NCBI GenBank assembly: GCA_003241385.1
Contig: QFPO01000006.1
Coordinates: 62,001 to 126,000, forward strand
DNA: 64,000 nucleotides
Direction: 5' to 3'
From: Rhodanobacter denitrificans
GTDB taxonomy: Bacteria; Pseudomonadota; Gammaproteobacteria; Xanthomonadales; Rhodanobacteraceae
A model generated the notes under the pieces. That model had not been told where the DNA came from. It saw only the letters and a program-made list of their open reading frames with translations, and searched no databases. Below are positions 25,480 through 33,615 of the stretch, one piece after another. Every line of letters begins with the position of its first letter. The first letter of the stretch is position 1. Position numbers and translations under genes: made by a program.

Positions 25480-26280
25480 CTATGCGTGGGTGGCCGGCGC
25501 CGCGGGCGCCGGCACGGGACCGCGTTCGCGGCGCAGCATCTCGCCGGCGAGACCGAGGTAGGCGATCGCGCCGCGCGATTCGCGGTCGTACAGATTGATC
25601 GGCTTGCCGTGGCTCGGCGCCTCGGCCAGACGGATGTTGCGCGGGATCACCGAGCGCAGCACCTTGTCGCCGAAATGCTGGGTCAGCTGGGCCGAGACCT
25701 CGTTGCCGAGGTTGTTGCGCACGTCGTACATCGTGCGCAGCAGGCCGTCGACCTCCAGGTCCGGATTGAGGCGGCGGCGGACCGCCTCGATCGTCTCGAG
25801 CAGGCTCGACAGTCCTTCCAGCGCGAAATACTCGCACTGCACCGGAATCAGCACGCCGTGCGCCGCGGTCAGCGCGTTGAGCGTCAGCAGGTGCAGGCTC
25901 GGCGGACAGTCGATCAGGATCGTGCGGTAGCGGTCGCCGAGCTCGGCCAACTGCGACTTCAGCCGCGACTCGCGCGCGAGCGCGTCCATCAGCTTGACCT
26001 CGGCGGCGGTCAGATCGGGACCGCCCGGCAGCAGGTCGAAGCCGCCCTCGGTGGTCACGATCGCCTGCTCGGCGCGGACCTCGTCGAGCAGGACGTCGCA
26101 GGTGTTCGGCTTGGCGTGGCGCTTGTCGACGCCCGAGGCCATCGTCGCGTTGCCCTGCGGATCCATGTCCACCAGAAGCACGCGCCGGCGCGTCTCGACA
26201 AGCGCGGCGGCGAGATTGACGGCGGTCGTCGTCTTGCCGACTCCGCCCTTCTGATTGGTGATGGCGATGATGCGCGTCAT
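25480..26280 (-). CDS. parA: chromosome-partitioning ATPase ParA (Soj)
   Basis: A 266-aa ParA/MinD-type ATPase with deviant Walker A QKGGVGKTTTAVNLAAAL, A' motif LLVDMDPQGNAT and Walker B ILIDCPPSL. It moves ParB-parS complexes over the nucleoid. It lacks the N-terminal DNA-binding extension of plasmid ParA, as in chromosomal Soj proteins. The Ala/Pro-rich tail (GPVPAPAAPATHA) is a local addition. Its ATG overlaps the rsmG stop by four bases (ATGA), placing rsmG-parA-parB in one operon. Confidence 0.96.
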   Translation of the reverse strand: MTRIIAITNQKGGVGKTTTAVNLAAALVETRRRVLLVDMDPQGNATMASGVDKRHAKPNTCDVLLDEVRAEQAIVTTEGGFDLLPGGPDLTAAEVKLMDALARESRLKSQLAELGDRYRTILIDCPPSLHLLTLNALTAAHGVLIPVQCEYFALEGLSSLLETIEAVRRRLNPDLEVDGLLRTMYDVRNNLGNEVSAQLTQHFGDKVLRSVIPRNIRLAEAPSHGKPINLYDRESRGAIAYLGLAGEMLRRERGPVPAPAAPATHA

Positions 26281-26927
26281 GACTGCACCGGGTCCTGGGC
26301 CTTGCGTTGAATGACCACCAGGTGCCGCTCGGCGTCCAGGCCCGGCACTTCCAGGGCGTGGACGGCCTCGATGCGGAATCCGGCGGGGACGGCGTCTATT
26401 TCATCCTGAGGGAAACGGCCCTTCATTGCCAGCCATCGTCCGGCGGGTCCGAGCAGGTGGCCGCCGCCCTGAAGCATCTCGGCCAGCGTCGCGAACGCGC
26501 GGGCGGTCACGCAGTCGAACGTCCCCTCGACGTCCTCGACGCGGCTCTCGGCGACGCGCGCGTTGCGCAGGCCGAGGTCGCGGATCGCCGCGCGCAGGAA
26601 GCGTGCCTTCTTGCCGTTGGCGTCGATCAAAAGCACCTGACGCCGCGGCGCGAGGATCGCCAGCGGCAACCCCGGCAGACCCGCGCCGGAACCGACGTCG
26701 GCCAGGCTGTCGCCGGCGACCCAGGGCGTGATCGCCAGCGAATCGAGCAGATGCCGCGTGATCATCTCGCGCGGGTCGCGGACCGCGCTGAGGTTGTAGG
26801 CGCGGTTCCAGCGGACCAGCAGATCGATGTAGTCGAGCAGGCGTTCGACGGTCGCCTCCGCCAGATCGAGGCCGAGACGGGTCGCGCCGCCGGTCAGCAG
26901 ATGCCGCAACGGGTCGCGGGCAGGCAT
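26277..26927 (-). CDS. rsmG: 16S rRNA (guanine-527-N7)-methyltransferase
   Basis: A 216-aa SAM-dependent methyltransferase (GidB) that modifies G527 of 16S rRNA. It has YIDLLVRWNRAYNLSAVRDP, RHLLDSLAI, the SAM site LADVGSGAGLPGLPLAI, and VTARAFATLAEML. The start at 26927 (MPARDPLRHLL) gives the usual length; the 25 open codons upstream look noncoding. It is coupled to parA by a 4-bp overlap, the conserved gidB-parA-parB arrangement often found near the replication origin. Confidence 0.95.
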   Translation of the reverse strand: MPARDPLRHLLTGGATRLGLDLAEATVERLLDYIDLLVRWNRAYNLSAVRDPREMITRHLLDSLAITPWVAGDSLADVGSGAGLPGLPLAILAPRRQVLLIDANGKKARFLRAAIRDLGLRNARVAESRVEDVEGTFDCVTARAFATLAEMLQGGGHLLGPAGRWLAMKGRFPQDEIDAVPAGFRIEAVHALEVPGLDAERHLVVIQRKAQDPVQS

Positions 26928-27015
26928 GGAAAAGGCGAAAGCGGGCGCGCCAGTATCCGGGGCGGCGCCGGCAAAATCCAGCCGCGGCCCCGCGAGCCGC
27001 ACCGTCCGGCGCCGC

Positions 27016-27474
27016 TCAGGCGGCGTCAGCCAGCTCGATGCGCGTCACCAGCAGGCCCTGGTCGCGCAGTTCGCGGTTCAGCGACTGCTTGAGCCAGGCA
27101 CGCCGTTCGGACAGGCCGTCCGGCAGCGTCGGCTGGTGCAGCAGCGCGCAGGTGCGATCGCGCAGCAGGTCGTCGACCTGCTCGATCACGGCGTCCGCGC
27201 GCTGCGGATCGAGGACCTGGAAATAGACCGCGCCGCGCAGGCGCTGGCCGTTGCTGGCAGCGTCCTCGAACGCGAGCGTGCTGCCGGTCAGGCTGATCTT
27301 GTGCGCGACGCGCTCGACCAGCGGAACGACCCAGTGCGTGCCCGATTGCAGCAGACGCATGCGGCCGTCCAGGCGGCGCAGCGTATAGGCCTGGCCTTCA
27401 GGGATGCGGCGCACCGAGAGCAGCGCGAGCACGGCGACTGCCGCGAGAGATGTCCATACGAGAGGCGACAACAT
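27016..27474 (-). CDS. short SPFH/band-7 domain membrane protein
   Basis: A 152-aa protein with one N-terminal TM (LVWTSLAAVAVLALLSV) followed by a stomatin/prohibitin-type start (RRIPEGQAYTLRRLDGRMR, GTHWVVPLVERVAHKISL). It ends after about 130 residues of SPFH core and lacks the long coiled-coil tail of full-size stomatin or QmcA proteins. Such proteins scaffold membrane microdomains; what this short form does is not known to me. It is 89 bp upstream of rsmG on the same strand, so it may belong to the rsmG-parA-parB transcript. The only usable ATG has AGGA unusually close to it. Confidence 0.8.
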   Translation of the reverse strand: MLSPLVWTSLAAVAVLALLSVRRIPEGQAYTLRRLDGRMRLLQSGTHWVVPLVERVAHKISLTGSTLAFEDAASNGQRLRGAVYFQVLDPQRADAVIEQVDDLLRDRTCALLHQPTLPDGLSERRAWLKQSLNRELRDQGLLVTRIELADAA

Positions 27475-27896
27475 GTCCTGTGTTCTCTACTTCAATAACA
27501 ACAAGTTGCGAATACTTCTTGAGATGACTATATCAGAATGTGCCGTAACTAATCATAACACGGCTTTAACAGTTTGAACGTCGACGCCATAACGAAAACT
27601 GAACATCGCCTGATCGGTGCTTGAAGGCTGGCTCAACGAGCGGGCAGGGATGTCGCCGAATCGGTGCGAATCGCGCGCTTTATGGGCCGATCCGCAGACG
27701 AGGCCGCATCGACCGACCGGCATGGCGGACGGGAGGGCGGCTCGCGCCGCGCATGTCCGGTTCATTGCGACCGACGCGCGCGGGTCCGGTTCCGCATTCG
27801 GAGATACGAATGCGATTGCGCTTCGCCCGCCATGTTCCGCGGCTGTTATCCGGGATTGGCGCCCAGCCGGGAGCCGGCAATCGGATCGACGCGCGA
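27475..27896. other. intergenic region with a low-GC patch
   Basis: The first 130 bp (27480-27610) are strikingly AT-rich for this genome (TAATCATAACACGGCTTTAA, ACTATATCAGAATG) and probably carry the promoter of the SPFH-rsmG-parAB operon on the minus strand. A TATAGT lies at about 27526-27531, but no well-spaced -35 is seen. The rest is GC-rich and without a supported gene. A 70-codon open frame across it (27553-27765) has no recognisable features. Confidence 0.55.
27793..27814 (-). terminator. hairpin downstream of the EAL protein gene
   Basis: A perfect 8-bp stem CGCATTCG / CGAATGCG with a 6-base loop, 83 bp past the stop of the gene that ends at 27897. There is no T tract; terminator-like only. 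Confidence 0.4.
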
Positions 27897-30500
27897 TCAG
27901 TCCGCGGCGGCGGTCGCGGTCTGCGGCACGGCGTCGGTGGCCGTGGACGGCGCGGCGGTGCGCGGCAGCAGCAGCGTCGGCAGCTCGAGCTTGTGCAGCA
28001 GGCGCGGCTCGCCGATCCAGTGGCCCTGCGCATAGTCGACGCCGGCCGCGCGCAGGGCCTGCACGCTGCCGAAGCTCTCGACGTGCTCGCCGATCACCTG
28101 CAGACCGAGCGAATGCGCCAGCTGGCTGATCGACACGATCATCTTGCGGTCCATGTCGCTGGTCGTCATCGCCTCGACGAAGCTGCCGTCGATCTTGACG
28201 AAGTCCACGTCCAGATCACGCAGATGGCTGAACGACGAGAAGCCGATGCCGAAGTCGTCCAGCGCGAAGCGGCAGCCCAGTGCACGCATGCGGCCGATGA
28301 AGCGGCGCGCCAGCCGCAGGCTGACCAATTCACTGGTCTCGGTGATCTCGATCATCAGCCGCCGCGGCGGCACACCGGATCCGACGATCGCCTCTTCGAT
28401 CGCCTGCAGCGTCGGTGCATCGTCGAGCGTGATGCCGGACAGATTGACCGTGAAGGTCACCGGCACCTCCTCGGGCATCGGCAGCTTGACCAGCTGCTCG
28501 AGCAGGTGCCGGAACACCCACAGGTCGAACCGCGGCATCAGGCCGACGCGCTCGGCCATCGGCACGAACACGCTCGGCGTGATCAGCTGGCCGCCCTTGC
28601 CGACCATGCGCGTCAGCACCTCGAACAGGTACTCGCGGCCCGAACCGGCCGAGCCGCCGTCGATGCGCCAGCCGTGACGCTCGACGACGTCGCGTTCGTG
28701 CTCGGGCAGGGCGCCGATCGGCACGATCGCCTGCGCCAGCAGCACGAGGCGGTCGTACTCGAGCGCGGCGCGGATCCGCTCGGTCCAGCCGGCCTCCAGC
28801 TCGCGCGCGACGCGCGCGTCACGGTGTCCGCTGTTGATCTCGGTCTGGTCGCGGCCGCGCTGCTTGGCGGTCTTGCAGGCCATGCGCGCCTGTTCGAGCG
28901 CGTGCTCGACCGACGGCGTACCCGGCCCGAGGATCGCCACGCCGAGCGAAGCGGTCGCCGCACGCCAATGGTCGCCGGCGCGATAGCGGCGCTGCCGGAC
29001 CAGGGCGCGGTAGTGCTCGGCCTGCGCGTGGACCTGGTCGAGCTCCACGCGTGACAGCAGTACCGCCAGCCGGTCGCCTTCGAGCCGCGCGGCCTGGTCG
29101 TACTGGCCGAGCTGATCGCGCAGCGCATCGGCGAGCTCGGCCAGCATGCGGTCGGCGGCGGTCTGGCCGCCGGCGTCGATGACCTGGTTGAAGCGGTCGA
29201 TGTCGATGTAGAGCAGGGCCGAATAGCCGCCCTGTTCGCCGAGGCGCGCGATCTCGGCCGCGAGCAGCTCGTTGAAGCGGCGGCCGTTGAGCAGGCCGGT
29301 CAGATGGTCGTGCGTGAGTTCCCAGTGCAGGCGCTCGATGTCGCGCTGGCCGGAGGCGTCGCGGAAGATCAGCGCCGCGCCTTCGCGCTGGCGCGGATCG
29401 TTGAGCGGCAGCAAGGTGTAGGTGACCGCCAGCGGCGCACCGTCGGCGCGCGTCAGCACCGCCTCCAGGTCGCGCACCGGCGCACCGGCCTCGAGCGCTT
29501 CGCGCAGCGCGCGTGCGGTCGCGCCGTAGCCGCCGAGATGGCGGTCGACGTCGGTGCCGAGCAGGGCGACGTCGTCGGCGTGGCCGAGCAGATCCAGCGC
29601 GGTCGGATTGACGAAGCTGATGCGGCCGCTCGCGTCGAGGCCGAACACGCCGTCGCGGACCGAGCCGAGGATGCCCTCGAGCCGTTCGCGCTCCGCGGCC
29701 GCCGACCGCTCCAGCTCGACCTGGCGCGCCAGTCGCCGCACGCGCGCGAGGAACAGGTCCTTGGTCTCGGTCTTGAACAGGCACTCGCCGGCGCCGGCCG
29801 CCAGGCAGCGCTGGATGATGTCGTCGCGATAGGTGCCGGTCAGCACCGCCAGCAGCGGCGGCGTCGGCTGCGCACCCAGGCGCCGGCACAGCTCGTCGCC
29901 GGTACCATCGGGCAGGAAGTAGTCGACGATCGCCAGGTCGTGGTGAGCGCCGGCCGCACGCGCCAGCGCTTCGGCGACCGACCCGGCGGTGTCGACCGCG
30001 AAGCCGCTGCGTTCGAGCAGCTGGCGGTAGGCGTGGCGGACGCTGTGCGAGTCGTCGACGAACAGGATCCGCAGCTGGCCGGCGCGGACCGGGGCCGGCG
30101 CCTCGCTCGCGACCGGTGCGATGCCGAGCGGATGCAGCTCGCCGATCAGCGCCGGCAGCCGTGCGAAGTTCGACCACAGCAGCAGGCGGCCGTTGCGGCA
30201 GCTGCGCGCCCAGCTCGCCGCCTCGGCGCTGCTCTCGTGCGCGAGCAGGATCGCCGACGGCGCGGTCGGATTGCGGCCGAGGTAGTCGAGCAGCGCGAGG
30301 AACTCGCGGTTGGCGCGCGGCGGTGCGCCGATCACGGCCAGCGAATAGCCCTGGTTGGCGCCGACCGACTTGCGCAGATGATCGTGCGCGTCCAGATAGC
30401 TGGCCAGCTCGGCGCGTGGCGGCAGGCGCGCGGCGTTGAGCGTGCGCCGCAGCAGATGGCTGAGCGTGCTCGACCGCTCCACTAACAAGATGCCGCTCAA
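27897..30500 (-). CDS. REC-REC-PAS-GGDEF(degenerate)-EAL cyclic-di-GMP signalling protein
   Basis: About 867 aa. Domains in order: a receiver-like domain lacking the usual acidic pocket (ILLVERSSTLSHLLRRTL, about 1-115), a canonical receiver (LRILFVDDSHSVRHAYR with phospho-acceptor Asp in LAIVDYFLPDG, about 145-265), PAS (about 275-390), GGDEF and EAL. The GGDEF motif reads EGDRL, so cyclase activity is unlikely. The EAL domain keeps its catalytic residues (EVLTRM, VNLSG, EITETS, LDDFGIG, VKIDGSF, GEHVES, AQGHW), so it may hydrolyse c-di-GMP or at least bind it. The layout recalls FimX. Start uncertain: TTG 30500 with GGGGG upstream fits homologous N-termini; an ATG at 30614 is the alternative. 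Confidence 0.85.
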   Translation of the reverse strand: MSGILLVERSSTLSHLLRRTLNAARLPPRAELASYLDAHDHLRKSVGANQGYSLAVIGAPPRANREFLALLDYLGRNPTAPSAILLAHESSAEAASWARSCRNGRLLLWSNFARLPALIGELHPLGIAPVASEAPAPVRAGQLRILFVDDSHSVRHAYRQLLERSGFAVDTAGSVAEALARAAGAHHDLAIVDYFLPDGTGDELCRRLGAQPTPPLLAVLTGTYRDDIIQRCLAAGAGECLFKTETKDLFLARVRRLARQVELERSAAAERERLEGILGSVRDGVFGLDASGRISFVNPTALDLLGHADDVALLGTDVDRHLGGYGATARALREALEAGAPVRDLEAVLTRADGAPLAVTYTLLPLNDPRQREGAALIFRDASGQRDIERLHWELTHDHLTGLLNGRRFNELLAAEIARLGEQGGYSALLYIDIDRFNQVIDAGGQTAADRMLAELADALRDQLGQYDQAARLEGDRLAVLLSRVELDQVHAQAEHYRALVRQRRYRAGDHWRAATASLGVAILGPGTPSVEHALEQARMACKTAKQRGRDQTEINSGHRDARVARELEAGWTERIRAALEYDRLVLLAQAIVPIGALPEHERDVVERHGWRIDGGSAGSGREYLFEVLTRMVGKGGQLITPSVFVPMAERVGLMPRFDLWVFRHLLEQLVKLPMPEEVPVTFTVNLSGITLDDAPTLQAIEEAIVGSGVPPRRLMIEITETSELVSLRLARRFIGRMRALGCRFALDDFGIGFSSFSHLRDLDVDFVKIDGSFVEAMTTSDMDRKMIVSISQLAHSLGLQVIGEHVESFGSVQALRAAGVDYAQGHWIGEPRLLHKLELPTLLLPRTAAPSTATDAVPQTATAAAD

Positions 30501-30739
30501 GAGACCCCCGGATGATCGTTGCGAACCGTCGAGCGACGTCCTCACGCCGTGCGCGCGACACTCCGATCGGTGTGTCGTCGCGGCCGATCGGCGCGACGCC
30601 GTCCGTGTGGCCATCCGTCCCGGGTGGCCCGGAGCCCAGCCCGCCCATCAGATCAAAGCGCGTCGGCGCTGGCAAGCGGCCGGGCCGCGCATGGCCGGGC
30701 GGGACATCCGGCCGCAGCGGGCGCCCGGCCGGCTTTCAT

Positions 30740-30745
30740 TACAAT
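30740..30745 (+). promoter_or_regulatory. candidate -10 element of hemB
   Basis: TACAAT stands in a GC-rich background 38 bp before the hemB ATG. No good -35 is found 17 bp upstream. The divergent EAL-protein gene starts about 240 bp away. Confidence 0.45.
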
Positions 30746-30783
30746 GCCGCCTCCCCGCACGCCGACCGCCCGCCGGAGCCGCC

Positions 30784-31779
30784 ATGTCCTATCCGTCCAT
30801 CCGCCTGCGCCGGATGCGCCGAGACGCCTTCTCGCGCGCGCTGATGCGCGAGACCACGCTGACCGTCCACGACCTGATCATGGTCGCCTTCGTCGTCGAC
30901 GGCGAGCGCCGCCGCGAGGCCGTGGCGTCGATGCCGGGCGTCCAGCGCCTCTCGATCGACGCCCTGGTCGAGCTGGCCGGCGAGTGCGTCGCGCTCGGCA
31001 TTCCGGCGCTGGCGCTGTTCCCGGCGCCCGGTCAGGACGCCAAGAGCGAGGACGCACGTGAGGCCTGGAACCCCGAGGGCCTGTTCCAGCGCGCCGCACG
31101 TGCGGTCAAGGCCCGTTATCCGCAGCTCGGCCTGATCGGCGACGTCGCGCTCGACCCGTACACCACGCACGGCCAGGACGGCCTGATCGACGCCACCGGC
31201 TACGTGATCAACGATGCGACGATCGATGCGCTGGTGCGCATGGCGCTGGCCCAGGCCGAGGCCGGCTACGACTTCGTCGCGCCGTCGGACATGATGGACG
31301 GCCGCATCGGCGCGATCCGCGCGGCACTCGAGCGCGCCGGTCACGTGCACACGCGGATCCTCGCGTACTCGGCCAAGTACGCCTCGGCGTTCTACGGACC
31401 GTTCCGCGACGCGGTCGGCTCGGCCGGCAATCTCGGCGGCGGCGGCAAGCACACCTACCAGATGGACGTCGGCAACAGCGACGAGGCGTTGCGCGAGGTC
31501 GAGCTCGACATCCGCGAAGGCGCTGACGCGGTCATGGTCAAGCCCGGCCTGCCGTATCTGGACGTGCTGCGCCGGGTCAAGGACCGGTTCGGCATGCCGA
31601 CCTTCGTCTACCAGGTCAGTGGCGAGTACGCGATGCTCAAGGCTGCCGCGCAGAACGGCTGGCTCGACGAGCGCGCCGTCGTGCTCGAGACGCTGACCGC
31701 GATGAAGCGCGCCGGCGCCGACGCGATCCTGACCTATTTCGCGATCGACGCTGCGCGCTGGCTGACCCGGTCCGAATGA
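30784..31779 (+). CDS. hemB: delta-aminolevulinic acid dehydratase (porphobilinogen synthase)
   Basis: Condenses two 5-aminolevulinate molecules to porphobilinogen in haem synthesis. The 331-aa protein has RLRRMRRDAFSRALMRETTL at the N-terminus, the Schiff-base lysines in YSAKYASAFYGPFRDA and AVMVKPGLPYLD, and APSDMMDGRIGAIR. The metal-site region reads GDVALDPYTTHGQDGL, without the cysteine triad of zinc-dependent enzymes, so it is the magnesium/other-metal type. GGAG lies six bases before the ATG. Its last codons overlap aroE by four bases. Confidence 0.96.
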   Translation: MSYPSIRLRRMRRDAFSRALMRETTLTVHDLIMVAFVVDGERRREAVASMPGVQRLSIDALVELAGECVALGIPALALFPAPGQDAKSEDAREAWNPEGLFQRAARAVKARYPQLGLIGDVALDPYTTHGQDGLIDATGYVINDATIDALVRMALAQAEAGYDFVAPSDMMDGRIGAIRAALERAGHVHTRILAYSAKYASAFYGPFRDAVGSAGNLGGGGKHTYQMDVGNSDEALREVELDIREGADAVMVKPGLPYLDVLRRVKDRFGMPTFVYQVSGEYAMLKAAAQNGWLDERAVVLETLTAMKRAGADAILTYFAIDAARWLTRSE

Positions 31780-32594
31780 GCGAGCGGTTTCTCCACGCGG
31801 TCTTCGGCCAGCCGGTCGCGCATTCGCTGTCGCCGCGCATCCACGCCGCGTTCGCGGAGCAGGTCGGCATCGCGCTCGACTACCGGCGCATCGAGGCCGC
31901 GCCCGAGGCCTTCGCCGATGCGCTCGCCGCGTTCGCGTCCGCGGGTGGCTATGGCGCCAACGTGACGCTGCCGCTGAAGGAGCAGGCTGCCGCGCTGTGC
32001 GCCGAGATCACGCCGCGCGCGCAGCGCGCCGGCAGCGTCAACACACTGACGCGCAGTCCGCGCGGCTGGCTCGGCGACACCACAGACGGTGTCGGCCTGC
32101 TGACCGACCTCACGGTCCGTCACGGCCTGCAGCCGGCCGGCCTGCGTGTGCTGATGGTCGGCGCCGGCGGCGCCGCGCGCGCGGCCGCATGCGCCTTGCT
32201 CGACGCCGGCATCGGCGGCCTCGTGATCGCCAACCGCACGCCGGCACGCGCGCAGCAGCTGGCCGCCGCGCTGGCCGATCCGCGCGCGACCGCAGCCGAC
32301 CCCGATCCGGCCGTCCGCTTCGATCTGATCGTCAACGCCAGCGCGGCCGGCCATCACGGTGCCGCACCGCCGGTCGCGACCGAGGTGCTGCGCGCGGCGC
32401 GTCTGGCCTACGACCTGTCGTACGGCGCCGCGGCTGCGCCGTTTCTTGCCCTGGCAGCATCCGCCGGCACCGCGCAGGCGGTCGACGGACTCGGCATGCT
32501 GGTCGAGCAGGCCGCGGTCTCGTTCGCGATCTGGCACGGCCGCAGTCCCGATACCGCGCCGGTCTACGCCGCGTTGCGCATGCCGGCGCACTGA
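31776..32594 (+). CDS. aroE: shikimate dehydrogenase (NADP+)
   Basis: Reduces 3-dehydroshikimate to shikimate in aromatic amino-acid synthesis. It has the substrate-site motif FGQPVAHSLSPRIHAAFAEQ, catalytic Lys in NVTLPLKEQA, Asp in TDGVGLL, the nucleotide-binding VGAGGAARAAA and NADP-selective NRTPARA. The C-terminal QAVDGLGMLVEQAAVSFAIW is typical. 272 aa is standard. It overlaps hemB (ATGA), implying coupled translation; ykgJ-like follows after 3 bp. Confidence 0.96.
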   Translation: MSERFLHAVFGQPVAHSLSPRIHAAFAEQVGIALDYRRIEAAPEAFADALAAFASAGGYGANVTLPLKEQAAALCAEITPRAQRAGSVNTLTRSPRGWLGDTTDGVGLLTDLTVRHGLQPAGLRVLMVGAGGAARAAACALLDAGIGGLVIANRTPARAQQLAAALADPRATAADPDPAVRFDLIVNASAAGHHGAAPPVATEVLRAARLAYDLSYGAAAAPFLALAASAGTAQAVDGLGMLVEQAAVSFAIWHGRSPDTAPVYAALRMPAH

Positions 32595-32597
32595 GCG

Positions 32598-32852
32598 ATG
32601 GACTGCCGCGCCGGCTGCGGCGCCTGCTGCATCGCGCCGTCGATCTCCTCGCCGATTCCCGGCATGCCGCACGGCAAACCGGCCGGCGTGCGCTGCATCC
32701 AGCTGACCGCCGACAACCGCTGCGCGATCTTCGGCCGGCCGGAGCGGCCGGCGGTCTGTTCGAGGCTGCGTCCATCGGCTTCGATGTGCGGTACCGACAC
32801 GACGCAGGCGCTGGCCTATCTGCAGGCACTGGACGTGGCGACGCGGCCTTAG
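32598..32852 (+). CDS. YkgJ-family cysteine-cluster protein
   Basis: An 84-aa protein with a conserved set of cysteines: CRAGCGACC near the N-terminus, CIQLTADNRC, then VCSRLRPSASMC. This is the zinc- or iron-binding CxxxCxxC-type cluster of YkgJ (UPF0153-related) proteins, whose biochemical role is unknown. It has the short form containing PSISSPIPGMPHGKPAGVRC. It starts 3 bp after aroE and is the third gene of the hemB-aroE operon. Confidence 0.88.
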   Translation: MDCRAGCGACCIAPSISSPIPGMPHGKPAGVRCIQLTADNRCAIFGRPERPAVCSRLRPSASMCGTDTTQALAYLQALDVATRP

Positions 32853-33097
32853 CGACGCCACCGGCGCTGCAGCGAGCGCTCAGGCGTCCGGGCGTTCCGG
32901 ACGCCACGCGTCCCCGCGAGCGCCCCATACGGCCGCGCGCGACGGCCATCGCATTCGCCATGCGGCGGCGGCCGTGCCGCATCGACGCGCCGCGCGCCTC
33001 TCAGTTCGAGCCCACTCTGCAGGTTCGTGCAGTGAAAGCCCGGCGCTACCGGCGCGCCCGAAAGCTGTACCGCCGCTATCCGGCCGCAATACTTGCC

Positions 33098-33125
33098 TTG
33101 ACAACTAAACCGGCGAGTTTAGAAT
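33098..33125 (+). promoter_or_regulatory. sigma-70 promoter of the marR-emr efflux operon
   Basis: TTGACA (33098-33103) and TAGAAT (33120-33125) are spaced by 16 bases, the best consensus match in the window. The expected start site is at about 33131-33133, only 2-4 bases before the marR ATG at 33135, so the transcript would be almost leaderless. Confidence 0.8.
33105..33122 (+). promoter_or_regulatory. inverted-repeat operator inside the marR promoter
   Basis: CTAAAC and GTTTAG, perfect complements six bases apart, fill the spacer and enter the -10 box. Binding of a dimer here would block RNA polymerase. The adjacent MarR-type gene is the obvious candidate regulator. Confidence 0.7.
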
Positions 33126-33134
33126 GCGCCGCCC

Positions 33135-33593
33135 ATGTGCTCCTCCGCTGCCACCTCGGCCGACGCCCACTACAGCCTCGGCTCGCTGATCGGCCAGACG
33201 CGCAGCGCGCTGGTCGGCTCGATCGAGCGGACGCTGGCGCGCGGCGGCTTCGACATCACGATGTCGCAGTTCCTGACGCTCAAGCAGCTGGCCGCGAACG
33301 GCCCGATGAGCGCCGGCGAGCTCGCACAGGCGCTGCGCCACGATCCCGGCGCGATGACGCGCATGCTCGCCAAGCTCGAGACCAAGGGCTATCTGCGCCG
33401 TCAGCCCGATCCGCGTGACCGCCGTGCCTTGCGCATCGAGCTGACCGAAGTCGGCGCGCGGCTCTGGCAGGACATCCGCGCGGCGGCCGATGCCTGCATC
33501 GAACGTGCGCTGGTCGATCTCGACGCCGCCGAGCGCGATCAGCTCGAAACGATCCTACGGCGCATCCTGCGCACGCTCGCGCACGAGTCCTAG
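33135..33593 (+). CDS. MarR-family transcriptional regulator of the efflux operon
   Basis: A 152-aa winged-helix repressor with the DNA-recognition region MSAGELAQALRHDPGAMTRML and the beta-wing KGYLRRQPDPRDRRALRIELTE. N- and C-terminal helices form the dimer interface. MarR proteins usually repress their own operon and release DNA on binding phenolic or other small ligands. The gene is first in marR-OMF-emrA-emrB, 22 bp before the outer-membrane gene. Its promoter contains a palindrome that fits autoregulation. Its ATG is almost at the predicted transcription start. Confidence 0.93.
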   Translation: MCSSAATSADAHYSLGSLIGQTRSALVGSIERTLARGGFDITMSQFLTLKQLAANGPMSAGELAQALRHDPGAMTRMLAKLETKGYLRRQPDPRDRRALRIELTEVGARLWQDIRAAADACIERALVDLDAAERDQLETILRRILRTLAHES

Positions 33594-33615
33594 CACTCCA
33601 TCCGGACCCTCTCCC

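Noticed and set aside
27553..27765. A 70-codon minus-strand frame across the low-GC patch.
   Set aside because: No recognisable domain, signal peptide or ribosome site, and it spans a sharp composition change typical of intergenic DNA.
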